Source of the DNA: Lycocorax pyrrhopterus obiensis
Taxonomy: Eukaryota; Chordata; Aves; Passeriformes; Paradisaeidae
DNA: 64,000 nt
Direction of reading: 5' to 3'
Assembly: GCA_014706295.1 (NCBI GenBank)
Contig: JACSVZ010000015.1
Span: forward strand, 59,579,535-59,643,534
The notes below the pieces were generated by a model. That model was not told where the DNA came from and ran no database searches. It saw only the letters and a program-made list of their open reading frames with translations. The position numbers were made by a program, and so were the translations under genes. Below, one piece after another: positions 38,901 to 45,993 of this stretch (positions are counted from its first letter, which is position 1; the number at the start of each line of letters is the position of its first letter).

Positions 38901-40130
38901 GAATGAAGGGAGGTACATTCTGTACCCTGAGCGAGGTACAGCAGCTCAGTCAGCCTTGCAGTGGGGAGGGAGGGGGCAGACCAAAGCTTCTGTGCCAGAT
39001 CTGGGCTCAGCTGATGGAGGAGGTGGGGTGAGTTGTTCCCTCTCCTGTGCAATAATGCATGGGTAAGCTGGGACAGTACACTGTCAGGTGGGCATTCTTA
39101 CTTGGGTTTATAGGGACACAAAATAGAAGCTGTTGATTTCTTTCTTTCTGCAGGTCTGTTCGAGGTACGGGCTCAGGAGTACCTGGAAACACTTCCCAGT
39201 GGGGAGCAGAGTGGAGTCAATAGGTTCCTGAAAGGCCTAGGTAAGGAACCAGCAAAACCCTTGGCTTCTTGGGAGGGCTGGGCTTCTTGTTGCCTTCAGG
39301 TTGGGCAGCACAGAAGCTGCCCAAGGGTGACAGGGCTAGTGACTATGTGTGGCATCCAGTGCCATATATCCCTGTGCTGGCACGCTGTTGGCTCTGGCCC
39401 TGATCAGTCGCTGTCTGGAGGCTGGTGGAGAACCAGATTGGGCCATGAGCTGTATCCATATCTTCTAAAGGAGACAGGTGGATCTGAGGAGGCAACGGAG
39501 CAACCAGTGACTTGGGGATGGTGGATGCGGGTCCTGATGGGGGGCTTGACATAGTTTTTATCGCCTTCACATTTGCCCTTAGGGATCAGCAGTGGGAATT
39601 GCCCAGGAGTATTCTAAGATTGAATCTATTTTCCACTGTAAGGGGAACTAGACAAGAGCTCCAGACTGAGGTTAGAAGTCCTTGGATAAGTCATTGGACA
39701 CTGTGGCTGAGTGATCACGTGCTTAGATTACATCCCTGGCTCTCTTGTCTGTTCTTGGCCATTTAAGAGCAGCAGTGCCTGAGGGGCTGGTGTGCCCTGC
39801 CCACACATGCTCTGCCCAGGTGAGCTTAGTCATGTTGGCACCTTCCAGCACCACTGGGCAAATGGGCTCTGGAGGGTGTGCCTGGGGGCTCGAAAGGTCC
39901 CAGCCTGCAGCACTGCTCCCAGGGAATGGGCAGAGCTCTGCAGGCCCCTGCTTCCAGCTTTGCAGAGCAGCTAGCTGTGGACAAGGAGCCAGGGATGGCA
40001 GCAGGGCCAGTTCACTGCCTAGGCCAGAGGTGGTGGGAAATGACACTTGTTTTGCTTATCACTGTGGGGAGTCCGTTTTCTTTTCTCTGTCTCTACAGGC
40101 AGCAAAATGAAATTCCTCCACAAAAAGTAA
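7871..40130 (+). CDS. DENND2A: DENN domain-containing protein 2A (18 coding exons)
   Basis: DENND2 proteins are guanine-nucleotide exchange factors for Rab9-type GTPases and act in endosome-to-Golgi trafficking. Joined coding exons: 7871-8907, 9917-10044, 13282-13403, 15770-15967, 17912-18005, 19295-19345, 22287-22474, 23178-23287, 23499-23568, 24190-24267, 24767-24907, 27225-27373, 34411-34588, 35403-35444, 36766-36883, 38081-38320, 39154-39240, 40099-40130. They give 1020 residues; I recall human DENND2A as about 1009. Layout: disordered N-terminal half with the motif KISEWEGKKE and a proline-rich stretch near 310-335; two YEDI motifs near 385-400; uDENN about 570-725; cDENN about 735-880; dDENN about 880-985; C-terminus KMKFLHKK. 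The C-terminal half is nearly identical to the mammalian protein as I remember it, which separates it from DENND2B, 2C and 2D. The start is uncertain: ATGs at 7871, 7907 and 7922 are in frame, and 7907 has A at -3 and aligns best with the human start region. The frame is also open from 7696. Confidence 0.96.
8908..9916 (+). other. DENND2A intron 1
   Basis: The donor is GTATTT and the acceptor GGTGCAG. Nothing recognisable inside. Confidence 0.85.
9917..10044 (+). CDS. DENND2A: DENND2A coding exon 2
   Basis: 128 nt, entered in phase 2 and left in phase 1. It encodes the segment KSYEFEDLLQSS to SEENVYEDIL, which contains the first of two YEDI tyrosine motifs. The donor is CTGG/GTAGGA. Confidence 0.93.
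10045..13281 (+). other. DENND2A intron 2
   Basis: 3.2 kb intron ending in TTTGCTGCAG. No repeat or hidden exon was recognised. Confidence 0.8.
13282..13403 (+). CDS. DENND2A: DENND2A coding exon 3
   Basis: 122 nt, phase 1 to phase 0. It starts with the second tyrosine motif, KENPYEDIE, and runs through CLGKKCVLTFPASPTSS to an AAG/GTACTT donor. Confidence 0.93.
13404..15769 (+). other. DENND2A intron 3
   Basis: The acceptor is CATTTCCAG after a pyrimidine tract. Nothing else recognised. Confidence 0.8.
15770..15967 (+). CDS. DENND2A: DENND2A coding exon 4
   Basis: 198 nt, phase 0 to 0. It encodes MFFRQNSERRSFKLPD, then SRDGTGSPSKISPPSTPSSP and a basic KRRRKIPK end. The Ser-Pro-rich stretch looks like a phosphorylation-rich linker. 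The exon length is a multiple of three, so skipping it would keep frame. Confidence 0.93.
15968..17911 (+). other. DENND2A intron 4
   Basis: The donor is AAG/GTAAAT and the acceptor GCTGAGCAG. Nothing recognisable inside. Confidence 0.8.
17912..18005 (+). CDS. DENND2A: DENND2A coding exon 5
   Basis: 94 nt, phase 0 to 1. It encodes LVLKINAIYEARRGKKRVKR followed by LSQSTESNSGK, a strongly basic patch. The donor is AAAG/GTAAAG. Confidence 0.93.
18006..19294 (+). other. DENND2A intron 5
   Basis: The acceptor is TTTTTTTCCTAG. It holds a 10-bp direct repeat (ACATGCTGGA twice) at 18301-18320 and T-rich stretches near 18897-18925. No element recognised. Confidence 0.8.
19295..19345 (+). CDS. DENND2A: DENND2A coding exon 6 (51-nt small exon)
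   Basis: It encodes an acidic stretch, VTDENSESDSDTEEKLK. It enters in phase 1 and leaves in phase 1, so skipping preserves frame. The donor is AAAG/GTAAGG. Confidence 0.92.
19346..22286 (+). other. DENND2A intron 6
   Basis: 2.9 kb with no repeat or exon recognised. It ends in TTGTTTCCGTAG. Confidence 0.8.
22287..22474 (+). CDS. DENND2A: DENND2A coding exon 7 (start of uDENN)
   Basis: 188 nt, phase 1 to 0. It encodes SQRLVHVKSRLKQTPRYQTL, then the first uDENN strand FEYFVVVSLHKKQAGAAYIP. The coding GC is higher than in the flanking introns, as expected for a conserved exon. Confidence 0.95.
23178..23287 (+). CDS. DENND2A: DENND2A coding exon 8
   Basis: 110 nt, phase 0 to 2. It encodes LERSFKFMREAEDQLKAIPQ and FCFPDAKDWAPIHQFA, the conserved FPD part of uDENN. 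The donor CAG/GTAAGT is a perfect consensus. Confidence 0.95.
23499..23568 (+). CDS. DENND2A: DENND2A coding exon 9
   Basis: 70 nt, phase 2 to 0. It encodes ETFSFVLTGEDGSRRFGYCR, the uDENN core motif in which Phe-Val-Leu-Thr and Arg-Phe-Gly-Tyr-Cys are family hallmarks. Confidence 0.95.
24190..24267 (+). CDS. DENND2A: DENND2A coding exon 10
   Basis: 78 nt, phase 0 to 0. It encodes GKGKRLPEVYCIVSRLGCF and finishes uDENN. The acceptor is a weak-looking TCTTGAAAG but the phase is correct. Confidence 0.93.
24767..24907 (+). CDS. DENND2A: DENND2A coding exon 11
   Basis: 141 nt, phase 0 to 0. It encodes ILDEVEKRRGISPALVQPLM and FPALGRTITVKNFLPGSGTE. This joins uDENN to cDENN. Confidence 0.95.
25915..26046 (+). 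mobile_element. CR1 LINE 3' end, plus orientation
   Basis: Shows the CR1 terminal block: GGATGTGGCACAGTGG, then CATGGTGGTGATC, GGTTGGACTCAATGATCTTA, GAGGTCTTTTCCAATC and a final ATTCTGTG ATTCTGTA octamer pair. Sequence with weaker CR1 resemblance continues 5' to about 25690. It is a 5'-truncated copy with no open reverse transcriptase frame. Confidence 0.88.
26050..26720 (+). mobile_element. Degraded older CR1/L3-like LINE remnant
   Basis: Weak but ordered resemblance to the 3' part of CR1-like LINEs: GGATCTGGTGGTATAGTGGG with a following CCATAAAGGGAGCAAAAGT, a later GAATGTGACCAGT region, and GGAGGCTTTCAAAAACAATT followed by TAGATAAGCATCTGTC. Many stops and indels. The boundaries and subfamily are uncertain. 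Confidence 0.5.
27225..27373 (+). CDS. DENND2A: DENND2A coding exon 12 (cDENN)
   Basis: 149 nt, phase 0 to 2. It encodes VIELRRPLDSRLEHVDFES, then SVRHLSRVFASLLLERRVIF with IADKL, the central cDENN core. The opposite strand happens to be open over this exon and the intron after it. Confidence 0.96.
27374..34410 (+). other. DENND2A intron 12 (7 kb)
   Basis: The largest intron in the recognised part of the gene. It is AT-rich between about 28400 and 30100. A 15-bp direct repeat with a 27-bp period sits at 31413-31454. A 202-codon open frame at 31111-31719 has no recognisable domain. No clear transposon was found. Confidence 0.75.
31413..31454. repeat. Two 15-bp direct repeats, 27-bp period
   Basis: AGGGTGCTGTGTGGT occurs at 31413-31427 and 31440-31454 with no mismatch. 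Possible start of a minisatellite; only two units. Confidence 0.75.
34411..34588 (+). CDS. DENND2A: DENND2A coding exon 13 (cDENN)
   Basis: 178 nt, phase 2 to 0. It encodes LSKCCHATVALLYPFTWQH, YIPVLPPSMIDIVCSPTPF and LIGLLSSSLPRLKELP. These are the most conserved cDENN motifs, and the exon is notably GC-rich. Confidence 0.97.
34589..36765 (+). other. DENND2A introns 13-14 (exon 14 between)
   Basis: Introns 34589-35402 and 35445-36765. Both are fairly GC-rich. No repeat recognised. Confidence 0.8.
35403..35444 (+). CDS. DENND2A: DENND2A coding exon 14 (42-nt microexon)
   Basis: It encodes exactly 14 residues, VLVVDLVNNRFLRQ, in phase 0 to 0. The segment joins cDENN to dDENN. The acceptor is CATTCTTAG and the donor CAG/GTGAGC. 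Confidence 0.94.
36766..36883 (+). CDS. DENND2A: DENND2A coding exon 15
   Basis: 118 nt, phase 0 to 1. It encodes MEDEDSILPRKLQAALEHIL and EQRNELASDKEEGPVNGKQ. This is the start of dDENN with a variable acidic loop at its end. Confidence 0.95.
36884..38080 (+). other. DENND2A intron 15 carrying a solo LTR
   Basis: Nearly half of this intron is the LTR at 37324-37885. The acceptor is TTTTTCCCTTAG. Nothing else recognised. Confidence 0.85.
37324..37885 (+). mobile_element. Solo LTR of an avian endogenous retrovirus (ERVL-like), sense orientation
   Basis: Starts with TGTGCTGGTTTTGGCTAGGA, a 5' end I recognise from abundant neoavian LTRs, then AGAGTTAATTTTCTCC, CAGGACAGCTGACCCC, the LTR's own TATAAA (37608-37613), CTGCCTGCCCATGGGAA, an AATAAA (37743-37748), an ATTAAA (37793-37798) and a TTTTCTCACTTTTACTCTT block. 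The usual 3' terminus with ACA is missing, so the end is decayed. No gag, pol or env sequence flanks it. It is non-coding. Family assignment is from memory and not checked. Confidence 0.85.
38081..38320 (+). CDS. DENND2A: DENND2A coding exon 16 (dDENN)
   Basis: 240 nt, phase 1 to 1. It encodes PLNEVVSEAFVRFFVEIV, HYSLFLTPTEREERTLQRE, SSKSLRRFLEVFMETQMF and FIQERELRKQGV. It is the core of dDENN. Its length preserves frame if skipped. Confidence 0.97.
38321..40098 (+). other. DENND2A introns 16-17 (exon 17 between)
   Basis: Introns 38321-39153 and 39241-40098. No repeat or exon recognised. The open frame of exon 16 runs on into intron 16 by chance. Confidence 0.8.
39154..39240 (+). CDS. DENND2A: DENND2A coding exon 17
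   Basis: 87 nt, phase 1 to 1. It encodes LFEVRAQEYLETLPSGEQ and VNRFLKGL. The donor is CTAG/GTAAGG. Confidence 0.96.
40099..40130 (+). CDS. DENND2A: DENND2A coding exon 18 (C-terminus and stop)
   Basis: It encodes SKMKFLHKK and TAA. The basic C-terminal tail is conserved with the mammalian protein. The acceptor is TCTCTACAG. Confidence 0.96.
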
Positions 40131-40795
40131 GAGCGAAGCACATCCTCATTCCACAGAAGAGAATGGCTTTACCATTTAGCAGCAATAAATCGGACTTACC
40201 AACCATTCCCGCTCAGCCTGCTCCCAGGAGCCAGCAGCCTTGGGCACGCTGGCCACGGCCAGGACGCGCTGCACAGACCTGTGGTGCTGCAGGAAGATGG
40301 GATGGCTGCAGGGCTGCCGGGACAGGTTTCTGGATGTCTACAGTAGCAAGCACTGGACCAAGCACTCTCTCTGAACTCTGCACTAGCACGTTGCAGGCAT
40401 CCCGGCGGATTGGATCTCTTAGCTAGTCAATTCTTTTTTTGGTTGTATTTTTCTATTTATATGGAGGTTAGAACAATTATTAACCGATGACTCTTGCCCT
40501 GCCTCCTCTCTGCCTGGTGCTGCAGGAGGCCGAAGCGGGACTCCCATGGGACTGAGCAAAGGCAGAGCTCAGGCGTGGAGGGGAACAACAGAGGTGTATG
40601 AAAGTAGGTCTCTGCAAAGCAAGGACACTGAGGGCTGCAGGGATGATATGAACTGACCAGGAGGAGCTTCCAAGCAAGGGAAAAGGGTGAGGGGGAACCA
40701 CTAAACCTACTGAGGACTTGATGGGCCAGCCAGCTCCCTGGGTGGCTGTACCAGGGAGTCTTGGCACGAGGAGAGGCCTTTTCTCATGCAGTGTA

Positions 40796-40801
40796 ATTAA
40801 A
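40796..40801 (+). terminator. Possible proximal poly(A) signal of DENND2A (ATTAAA)
   Basis: A variant hexamer about 670 bp after the stop codon. Weaker than the distal AATAAA. Confidence 0.4.
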
Positions 40802-42317
40802 AGCGAGTTGTGTAAAAGGCACGTGGATTCATGGTGTTTTTGTGGAAAGGGATGAGCTGTGTCTTCCCTCCATCCCACCTAGCACCAAGCATGAGCCAGA
40901 CAGGACATCAAGCAGCTGGACCCATGACTTGGCCAGGCCCTCAGCTTCCCTGTGAGTCACAGAGGCTGGGTGGCCTTGTTCCCTCACCTGGCCGCTTGCT
41001 GGGGGAGCCCAAGCTGGAGCTCACCTGCAGGATCTTGTCTGGGGAGACCTGCTTCCCAAAGGTTAGATGGGCTCTCCTCCCCTCTCCTCTCCTCTTGTGG
41101 ATGTTGCTGCTGGGAAGCACAGCAGGAAACAGGCAAGGGCAGAGTGTCTGCTGCTGCCTTCTGTGCTCCTGGCTGGGGAGGAGGTCAGGCCTCCTGCTCG
41201 CCTCTCCTCTGTCTGTGGTGACCTCCTTCGGTGAGGAGGTGTCAGGGAAGTCGAGTGGAGGTTGAGGCAGGGCGAGGGCTTTTTTGCAGCTGGTGTGAAA
41301 GCTGTTACACTTGCACTGCTTGTGAGGGCAAAGTCAAGAGCACCTGGAGCATCCTTGAGTATGCTCTTTGGAGGAGAGTCTCTTTCCCAGCTGCCATGGG
41401 CTTGCAGGGTGAAAGCTGCACATGGGTACCTTTGCTGCAGCTGTGCTATGCTGGGCTGCACAGGACTCAGAGGTTTTGAAAATGATCCCCATGCTCCTGT
41501 GGTCCGTGGGCTTTGCCAGGTGAGAGGACCTTTCTGACTAGCAGTGGGTTCAGAGGACCTCACCTCCATTCCACACTGGAGCAGAGGAAGTGGGTCCAGT
41601 GCTGCTCTGTGAATCTTTTGAAGACTGCATTTCCAGAGTTTCCTACAGCATCCCCCTCTTCCTGTGTGGTGTTTGAGGACAGAGGAAGTGGGCTGTGATG
41701 GGTGGTGGCAGGAGCACGCAGCTGGGTGGGTGAAGGGGTGAGCACTGGAGCAGGCGGTGACATGTGCCACTCTCTGGGGTCCAGGTAGCTTGGGCAAATG
41801 GCTCTGGGTAGCCCTGCTTGAGCAGGGGCATGGCCCAGGTGACCTCCATACATCCCTTCCCCTCAGCCTCTCTGTGGTTCTGTGGTGAGCACAGTAAATG
41901 CTGGACAGCCATGGTGTCACACCAGGCAGGAGGCAGGCAAGCAGCACCTGCCGCTCTGTGTCCCCCAACTTCTGTGCAGGGACAGAGGAAGCAACAACAG
42001 AGGGGCTCAGAGAAGCCAGCAGCATTTACTCCCCGCCCCCATCCAGGTCAGGCTCCCGCAGGGGTGACCAGGTGGAGGGTGTGGGGGCTGTCCCTTGGGT
42101 GTGCTGAACAAAATTGGCACCACTTCACAGTCACAGGAGGTGGTGGTGGCTCACTGAAGGGAACCGCAGTGGGGTTCGAGGTGAATCAAATGCTGTGCTT
42201 TGGTTCTCTGTTTAGAAGGAGTTTTTAATGGAAGCATTATGAGGCTTTGCAAAGCTGAGGTACACCCCCACAAGTGTAAAGGTGGCCAGGATGCCTGCAA
42301 AGCTCTGTGGGGTGCTA

Positions 42318-42323
42318 AATAAA
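42318..42323 (+). terminator. Probable distal poly(A) signal of DENND2A (AATAAA)
   Basis: A canonical hexamer followed within 30 bases by the G/T-rich TGATCTGTGGCTTGG. It lies just before the convergent gene's 3' end. Confidence 0.55.
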
Positions 42324-42660
42324 GCTGATCTGTGGCTTGGCTCCAGCCTGCAGAAGCAGGTCTCCTACATGGTCCCACACTGCCAAGCCTGTTCCTGGGG
42401 ACTCCGCATTCCTCTCCTTAAGTGATGTTTTCAACAGCGTGGGACTTGGCCTTGCTTGGCAGGAGCAGTGGTAAGGAGCAGGGAGGGATCCCAGGTTGCC
42501 CAATGCTCGGCTCAGCTTGAGTTTGTGTGTGAGCATGCTGAGATACTGGCAGCTTTTACTACAATATCCTAATGGCTCAAATTAAAAAGGGTTGTGAAAT
42601 AGCCCTGTTTGTCTCACTGGGGAGCTCCAAGGGCACAGGGCTCCATGAGCACTCAGTGCT

Positions 42661-42666
42661 TTTATT
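42661..42666 (-). terminator. Poly(A) signal, distal, of the small secreted-peptide gene
   Basis: AATAAA on the minus strand, about 1050 bp after the stop codon at 43715. Confidence 0.4.
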
Positions 42667-42845
42667 GGCCGCTCTCAGGAAGGTGGGAATCAAGCCTACA
42701 TAGTGTACAAAATCCAAAGGGGGTGTTAAAAAGCAACAGCATGAGAAGTACAATGAAAGAAACATTTACAACTGTGTCATTAAGGACTTAAAATGAAACT
42801 TGGACAGGAAGTGTTGATCTCCAGCTGCAGGACAACCTCTTCAGC

Positions 42846-42851
42846 TTTATT
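42846..42851 (-). terminator. Poly(A) signal, proximal, of the small secreted-peptide gene
   Basis: AATAAA on the minus strand, the first canonical hexamer after the stop codon (about 865 bp). Confidence 0.5.
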
Positions 42852-43058
42852 TTGAGCTGTGCTGCACCGAAATGAGCTTGACTCCCCATCTAAGGTCTCT
42901 GTATGCTTTGGAGGAAGCCACCTGTGAAGAAAAGCCATAAGACCATCTGTGCTGGGTCTGACCACAGGCCTGTGTGTCCCCCAAGGGAGGCTGCCAGCAG
43001 CAGGTGACCAGAGAAGACTATGAGCAGAGCTCATACACTGGGGATGCCCTATATGTTA

Positions 43059-43072
43059 TACACACACACACT
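43059..43072. repeat. Short (CA)n run
   Basis: Six to seven CA units between TATA and TATAC, in the presumed 3' UTR of the small minus-strand gene. Confidence 0.75.
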
Positions 43073-43714
43073 ATACTGTACACCCCCAAAGCATTAAACT
43101 TGCCTGCTGTACATGCCACAGCCAGGGGTTTCCTGCACCAGAGCTGGGTCTCTGTGTATAGTAGCTTTGGATGAGTTTCTATTCCATGACCATGTGCATG
43201 TGGATGTAGGAAAACGTGCTACGAGGCAGGAGGCCAATCTGGGGGCAGTATAGATTTACCAAAGGCTACTGGAGAACCAGGACACTGGTTAAACATTAAA
43301 TCTCTGCTTCCTGACAGCTCCCGCCTAATTAAGCAGCTCTCACACACCAAGGCAAGGAGCTCTGCAGGGCCTGTGATGTGCAGGACTGCACCTGCTGACT
43401 CCCAAGCTACTGGCAAAATCCCAAGCCCTGTGCCCCTCCTTGGTTTTCCAGCACAGGCTGTTGGTGTCCTGCGATAGCTCAGGCCACCTGTCAAATCCCA
43501 GCCCTCACAGAAATGTTTGGGAACGTCCCATCCACCATGCAGTTGTTCAGTCTGTAGCTACTGCTGGCAAGACAGACAGACAGCCCTGGGCAGGCAAGAG
43601 ACCAGACCCAGCCCTGCACGGGGCAGTCAGACTTGGGATTGGAGTGGTGCAGCCAAAGGGGTGTGCTTGCACTTTGCTGCATGTGGGGATCCCTGGTGCC
43701 AGTTGCCAAGGGAC

Positions 43715-43852
43715 TTAGAACTTACCTTTCTGCCTGGAGACGGATTTCAGGCTGCAGGTGCCAGCAGGCAGCTTGCAGGTGTAGAGCCCCAGGCAGCCAC
43801 CACAGTCAGAGGGCTTCTGGCAGGGCCGGGACTGGATGCTGTGGCAGGAGTG
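43715..43852 (-). CDS. Small secreted-peptide gene, coding exon 2 (six-cysteine module)
   Basis: 45 codons plus TAA. It starts HSCHSIQSRPC and includes DCGGCLGLYTCKLPAGTC. All six cysteines of the mature module fall in this one exon. Confidence 0.72.
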   Translation of the reverse strand, partial: HSCHSIQSRPCQKPSDCGGCLGLYTCKLPAGTCSLKSVSRQKGKF

Positions 43853-45256
43853 CTGCAGAGAGAGGGAAAGTGGTGGCTGCAATGCTCGTGGCAGCCATGC
43901 CCAGCCCGGGACCAGCCCAGTCACAGCTGCATCATCACTGCAGTAGCAGGACAAGCAGCTCACCAGGGTCTAGAGCAGCCGCTTCATGCAAGGAGCTGGA
44001 GAAGCTGGGGCCCAAGGAAGCACTTCCAGGGGCACTTCATTACTGGTTTTGGCTGAAAGCACGCTAAGCTGTCCCCCACAGCCACAACACCCACCCTTCC
44101 AGTGCCTCTGCTCTTTTGCTGTGGTGGCACCCACCCCAGCTGAGTGGCACCTGGCACAGCATCACCCAGCACTTTGTGGTTAAGGCAAGGTCTACTCGTG
44201 TGCCACCAAAGTGCGGTTTGGGTTTGATAAAGGAGAAGTTGGTTTTCTGTGGGATGCTGTGCTGAGCCCATGGAGCAGATTTCCCATGGGCAGAGAAAGG
44301 CTGTGCCTCCCTCAGGGCAGTGCTGAGAGGAGCTGTGCCCATCAGGGCATGGTGCCCCCATTGCAGAGCTTGGCGGAGAGCTTTGTTAGCACTGCAGGGA
44401 GTGAACATGAGACTTTGGAGGACACTGCAGGGGCTGGGGCTGGAGCAGGACTGTCCCTGCAGCTCTGCGGGCAGCACATGGGGACAACTGCAGCCAGACC
44501 TGCACCCTCCTCCTGAGCTGCTCACCACCTGCACTCACAGCCATCGGCTCTGCTCTAAGCCTTGCCAGGTACCAGCTGGGGATCTGGGGGTGTCACTGCC
44601 CAACTCCCTTCTCAGCACCCAGAGCCACGCTGTGTTGTGAGGCCATGTTGTGACTGGCACCTTTACATGCAGCTTACGAGGAATGGCCTTGAAAACACCT
44701 TTTCTACCTGATGTTTGTGGGATCATGGCATGCTCAGCACCTGCTCCTGCTGCCCTCAGTCCTGTCTGATCCTGACTGGTACCTCTGCTCACCCGCTCAC
44801 CCTGCAAACACTCCCCACAAGCCCTCTCCCTCCCTCCCAAGGACAGGCTGTGCTTACCGTGTCACTGTTGAACTGCCCGTAGTCCTTCAGGTGGTGGCTC
44901 AGCCTCGTGATCCTGCTGCGGGAGGGCTGCACTGGGACCCTCCAGGGCTTGCCGGGGGGAACCTGCTCCCCACTGCCCAGGAGGGCTTTGGCCGTGGCCT
45001 TGCTGGGGGACCTGGAGCTGGGGTGTGCCTCTCTCACCGCTTTCCATGCACTGGCCAGAGGGTGGCCCCTCTCTGAGCCCTGCCCAGGCAGCTTGTCCCC
45101 TCTATCTCCAGGGGGCCAAGGGGCTTCTCCGGGGCCCCCAGCCCCTGCCTGCCTCTCCAGGTTGCCGGCCTGGCTCCCCAGCACCCCAGATGGTGCTGGG
45201 GCTGAGCAAAGCAGCACCAGGAGGAGCGTGGTGACTGTCGGTGCCTGGACCTTCAT
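43715..45256 (-). CDS. Secreted cysteine-rich peptide precursor, unrecognised family (two coding exons)
   Basis: Exons 44858-45256 (399 nt) and 43715-43852 (with stop) join in phase 0 to give 178 residues. The start at 45256 follows a TATA box at the right distance and begins a clear signal peptide: MKVQAPT, a run of Leu/Val (LLLVLLC), then APAPSG. Residues 27-105 are low-complexity (Gly, Pro, Ser, basic). Residues 110-133 are basic, with RSRITRLSHH and LKDYGQFNSDT. Exon 2 carries six cysteines spaced C-x7-C-x5-C-x2-C-x5-C-x6-C, enough for three disulfides. This looks like a pre-pro-peptide with a cysteine-knot-like C-terminus. I do not recognise the family. The last codons contain a perfect splice donor (AAAG/GTAAGT), so a third exon could replace the last three residues. 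No human neighbour is known to me. A role as hormone or growth factor is only inference. Confidence 0.72.
43853..44857 (-). other. Intron of the small secreted-peptide gene
   Basis: Donor GTAAGC, acceptor CCCTCTCTCTGCAG. GC-rich. Nothing else recognised. Confidence 0.7.
44858..45256 (-). CDS. Small secreted-peptide gene, coding exon 1
   Basis: 133 codons from signal peptide to FNSDT. The donor is ACG/GTAAGC. The frame is also open upstream of the ATG, but that part overlaps the TATA box, so it should be untranscribed. Confidence 0.72.
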
Positions 45257-45360
45257 CCTCAGGTCCTGCCTTTGCTCAGGGTCTTCCTGCCTGGACAAGG
45301 AGTCAGTAGCAGAGGTGGAAGCTGCTTTTTTCCCCTGACTCTGGATCCAGCCGAGGTAAT

Positions 45361-45367
45361 TTTTATA
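45361..45367 (-). promoter_or_regulatory. TATA box (TATAAAA) of the small secreted-peptide gene
   Basis: On the minus strand the context is CACTATAAAAATTACC. A start site about 30 bases on, near 45330, would leave a 5' UTR of about 75 nt before ATG 45256. The simple promoter and short UTR support a real, tightly regulated small gene. Confidence 0.65.
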
Positions 45368-45987
45368 GTGCAGGGCCATACCTTGGGGGCACAGCTCTTT
45401 TCCCCCGCCCCTGCTGTGTCCCACCTCCCCGCTTGTGAGCAAACCCAGCTGCTTACGTGGGCCCCAGTCCCCCTCCCTTGTGTTCCCAAACATCCCAGCA
45501 CCCTTCTGCCACAGCCACCCTGTCCCTGCTCGGTGCCAGGTGCACACATGGGTGCGTGGCATCTGAGCACAGAATCTTTCAGCTAAACCACAGTTGCAAG
45601 CAAGGTCTTGGTAAAGGGAGAGCTGATGGTAAATGTTTGCGTGCCTGATGGAAAGGTGGCAGGCTCAGAGGGAAGGAGTTGCTATCAGCCTGGTGGAAGC
45701 AGTTTTGGATAAAGGAAAGGCACCCAGGTAATGCCTCCATCCATGGCAGCAGGAGCTCACTTGTTAAACAGCAGAGCCCATCAAGGAGAGTGGTGTTAGA
45801 GCTGCCCTGTTCAAGCTTTGGGTGACTTCAGTGCCGTGTCAGACACCAGGGATCTGCCCCTCAGCCAAGGGGCCTCACTGATGGGTGGTCTCTGGATGAA
45901 ACAGAGGGCAAGTCTGTACTCCAGTTTTACTATCAGTCAGGTTCAAGAACCAGCCAGCACCAAGACCCAACTCTACTAGAAATCAGT
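45368..45987. other. Intergenic spacer between the two minus-strand genes
   Basis: About 620 bp, holding the proximal promoter of the small gene. No open frame or repeat of note. Confidence 0.6.
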
Positions 45988-45993
45988 TTTAAT
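45988..45993 (-). terminator. Possible poly(A) signal (ATTAAA) of the pseudouridine-enzyme gene
   Basis: The first poly(A)-like hexamer noticed after the stop codon at 47025, about 1030 bp away. The 3' UTR would be about 46000-47024. It includes an A-rich stretch at 46760-46830 and is otherwise featureless. Confidence 0.4.

Larger units (their letters stand above)
40131..42323 (+). other. DENND2A 3' UTR (inferred extent)
   Basis: The first possible signal is ATTAAA at 40796-40801, giving a UTR of about 0.7 kb. The first AATAAA is at 42318-42323, giving about 2.2 kb. The region is GC-rich and holds a 320-codon open frame on the opposite strand, which looks like chance. Confidence 0.55.

Noticed and set aside
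41063..42025. 320-codon open frame on the minus strand in the DENND2A 3' UTR
   Set aside because: Composition is Ser/Pro/Arg-rich as expected from GC-rich sequence read in the wrong frame. No domain, signal peptide or splice-consistent neighbour. Lies inside the inferred UTR.
45257..45562. Upstream extension of the secreted-peptide reading frame
   Set aside because: It runs through the TATA box and lacks a signal peptide. The ATG at 45256 starts a proper one.
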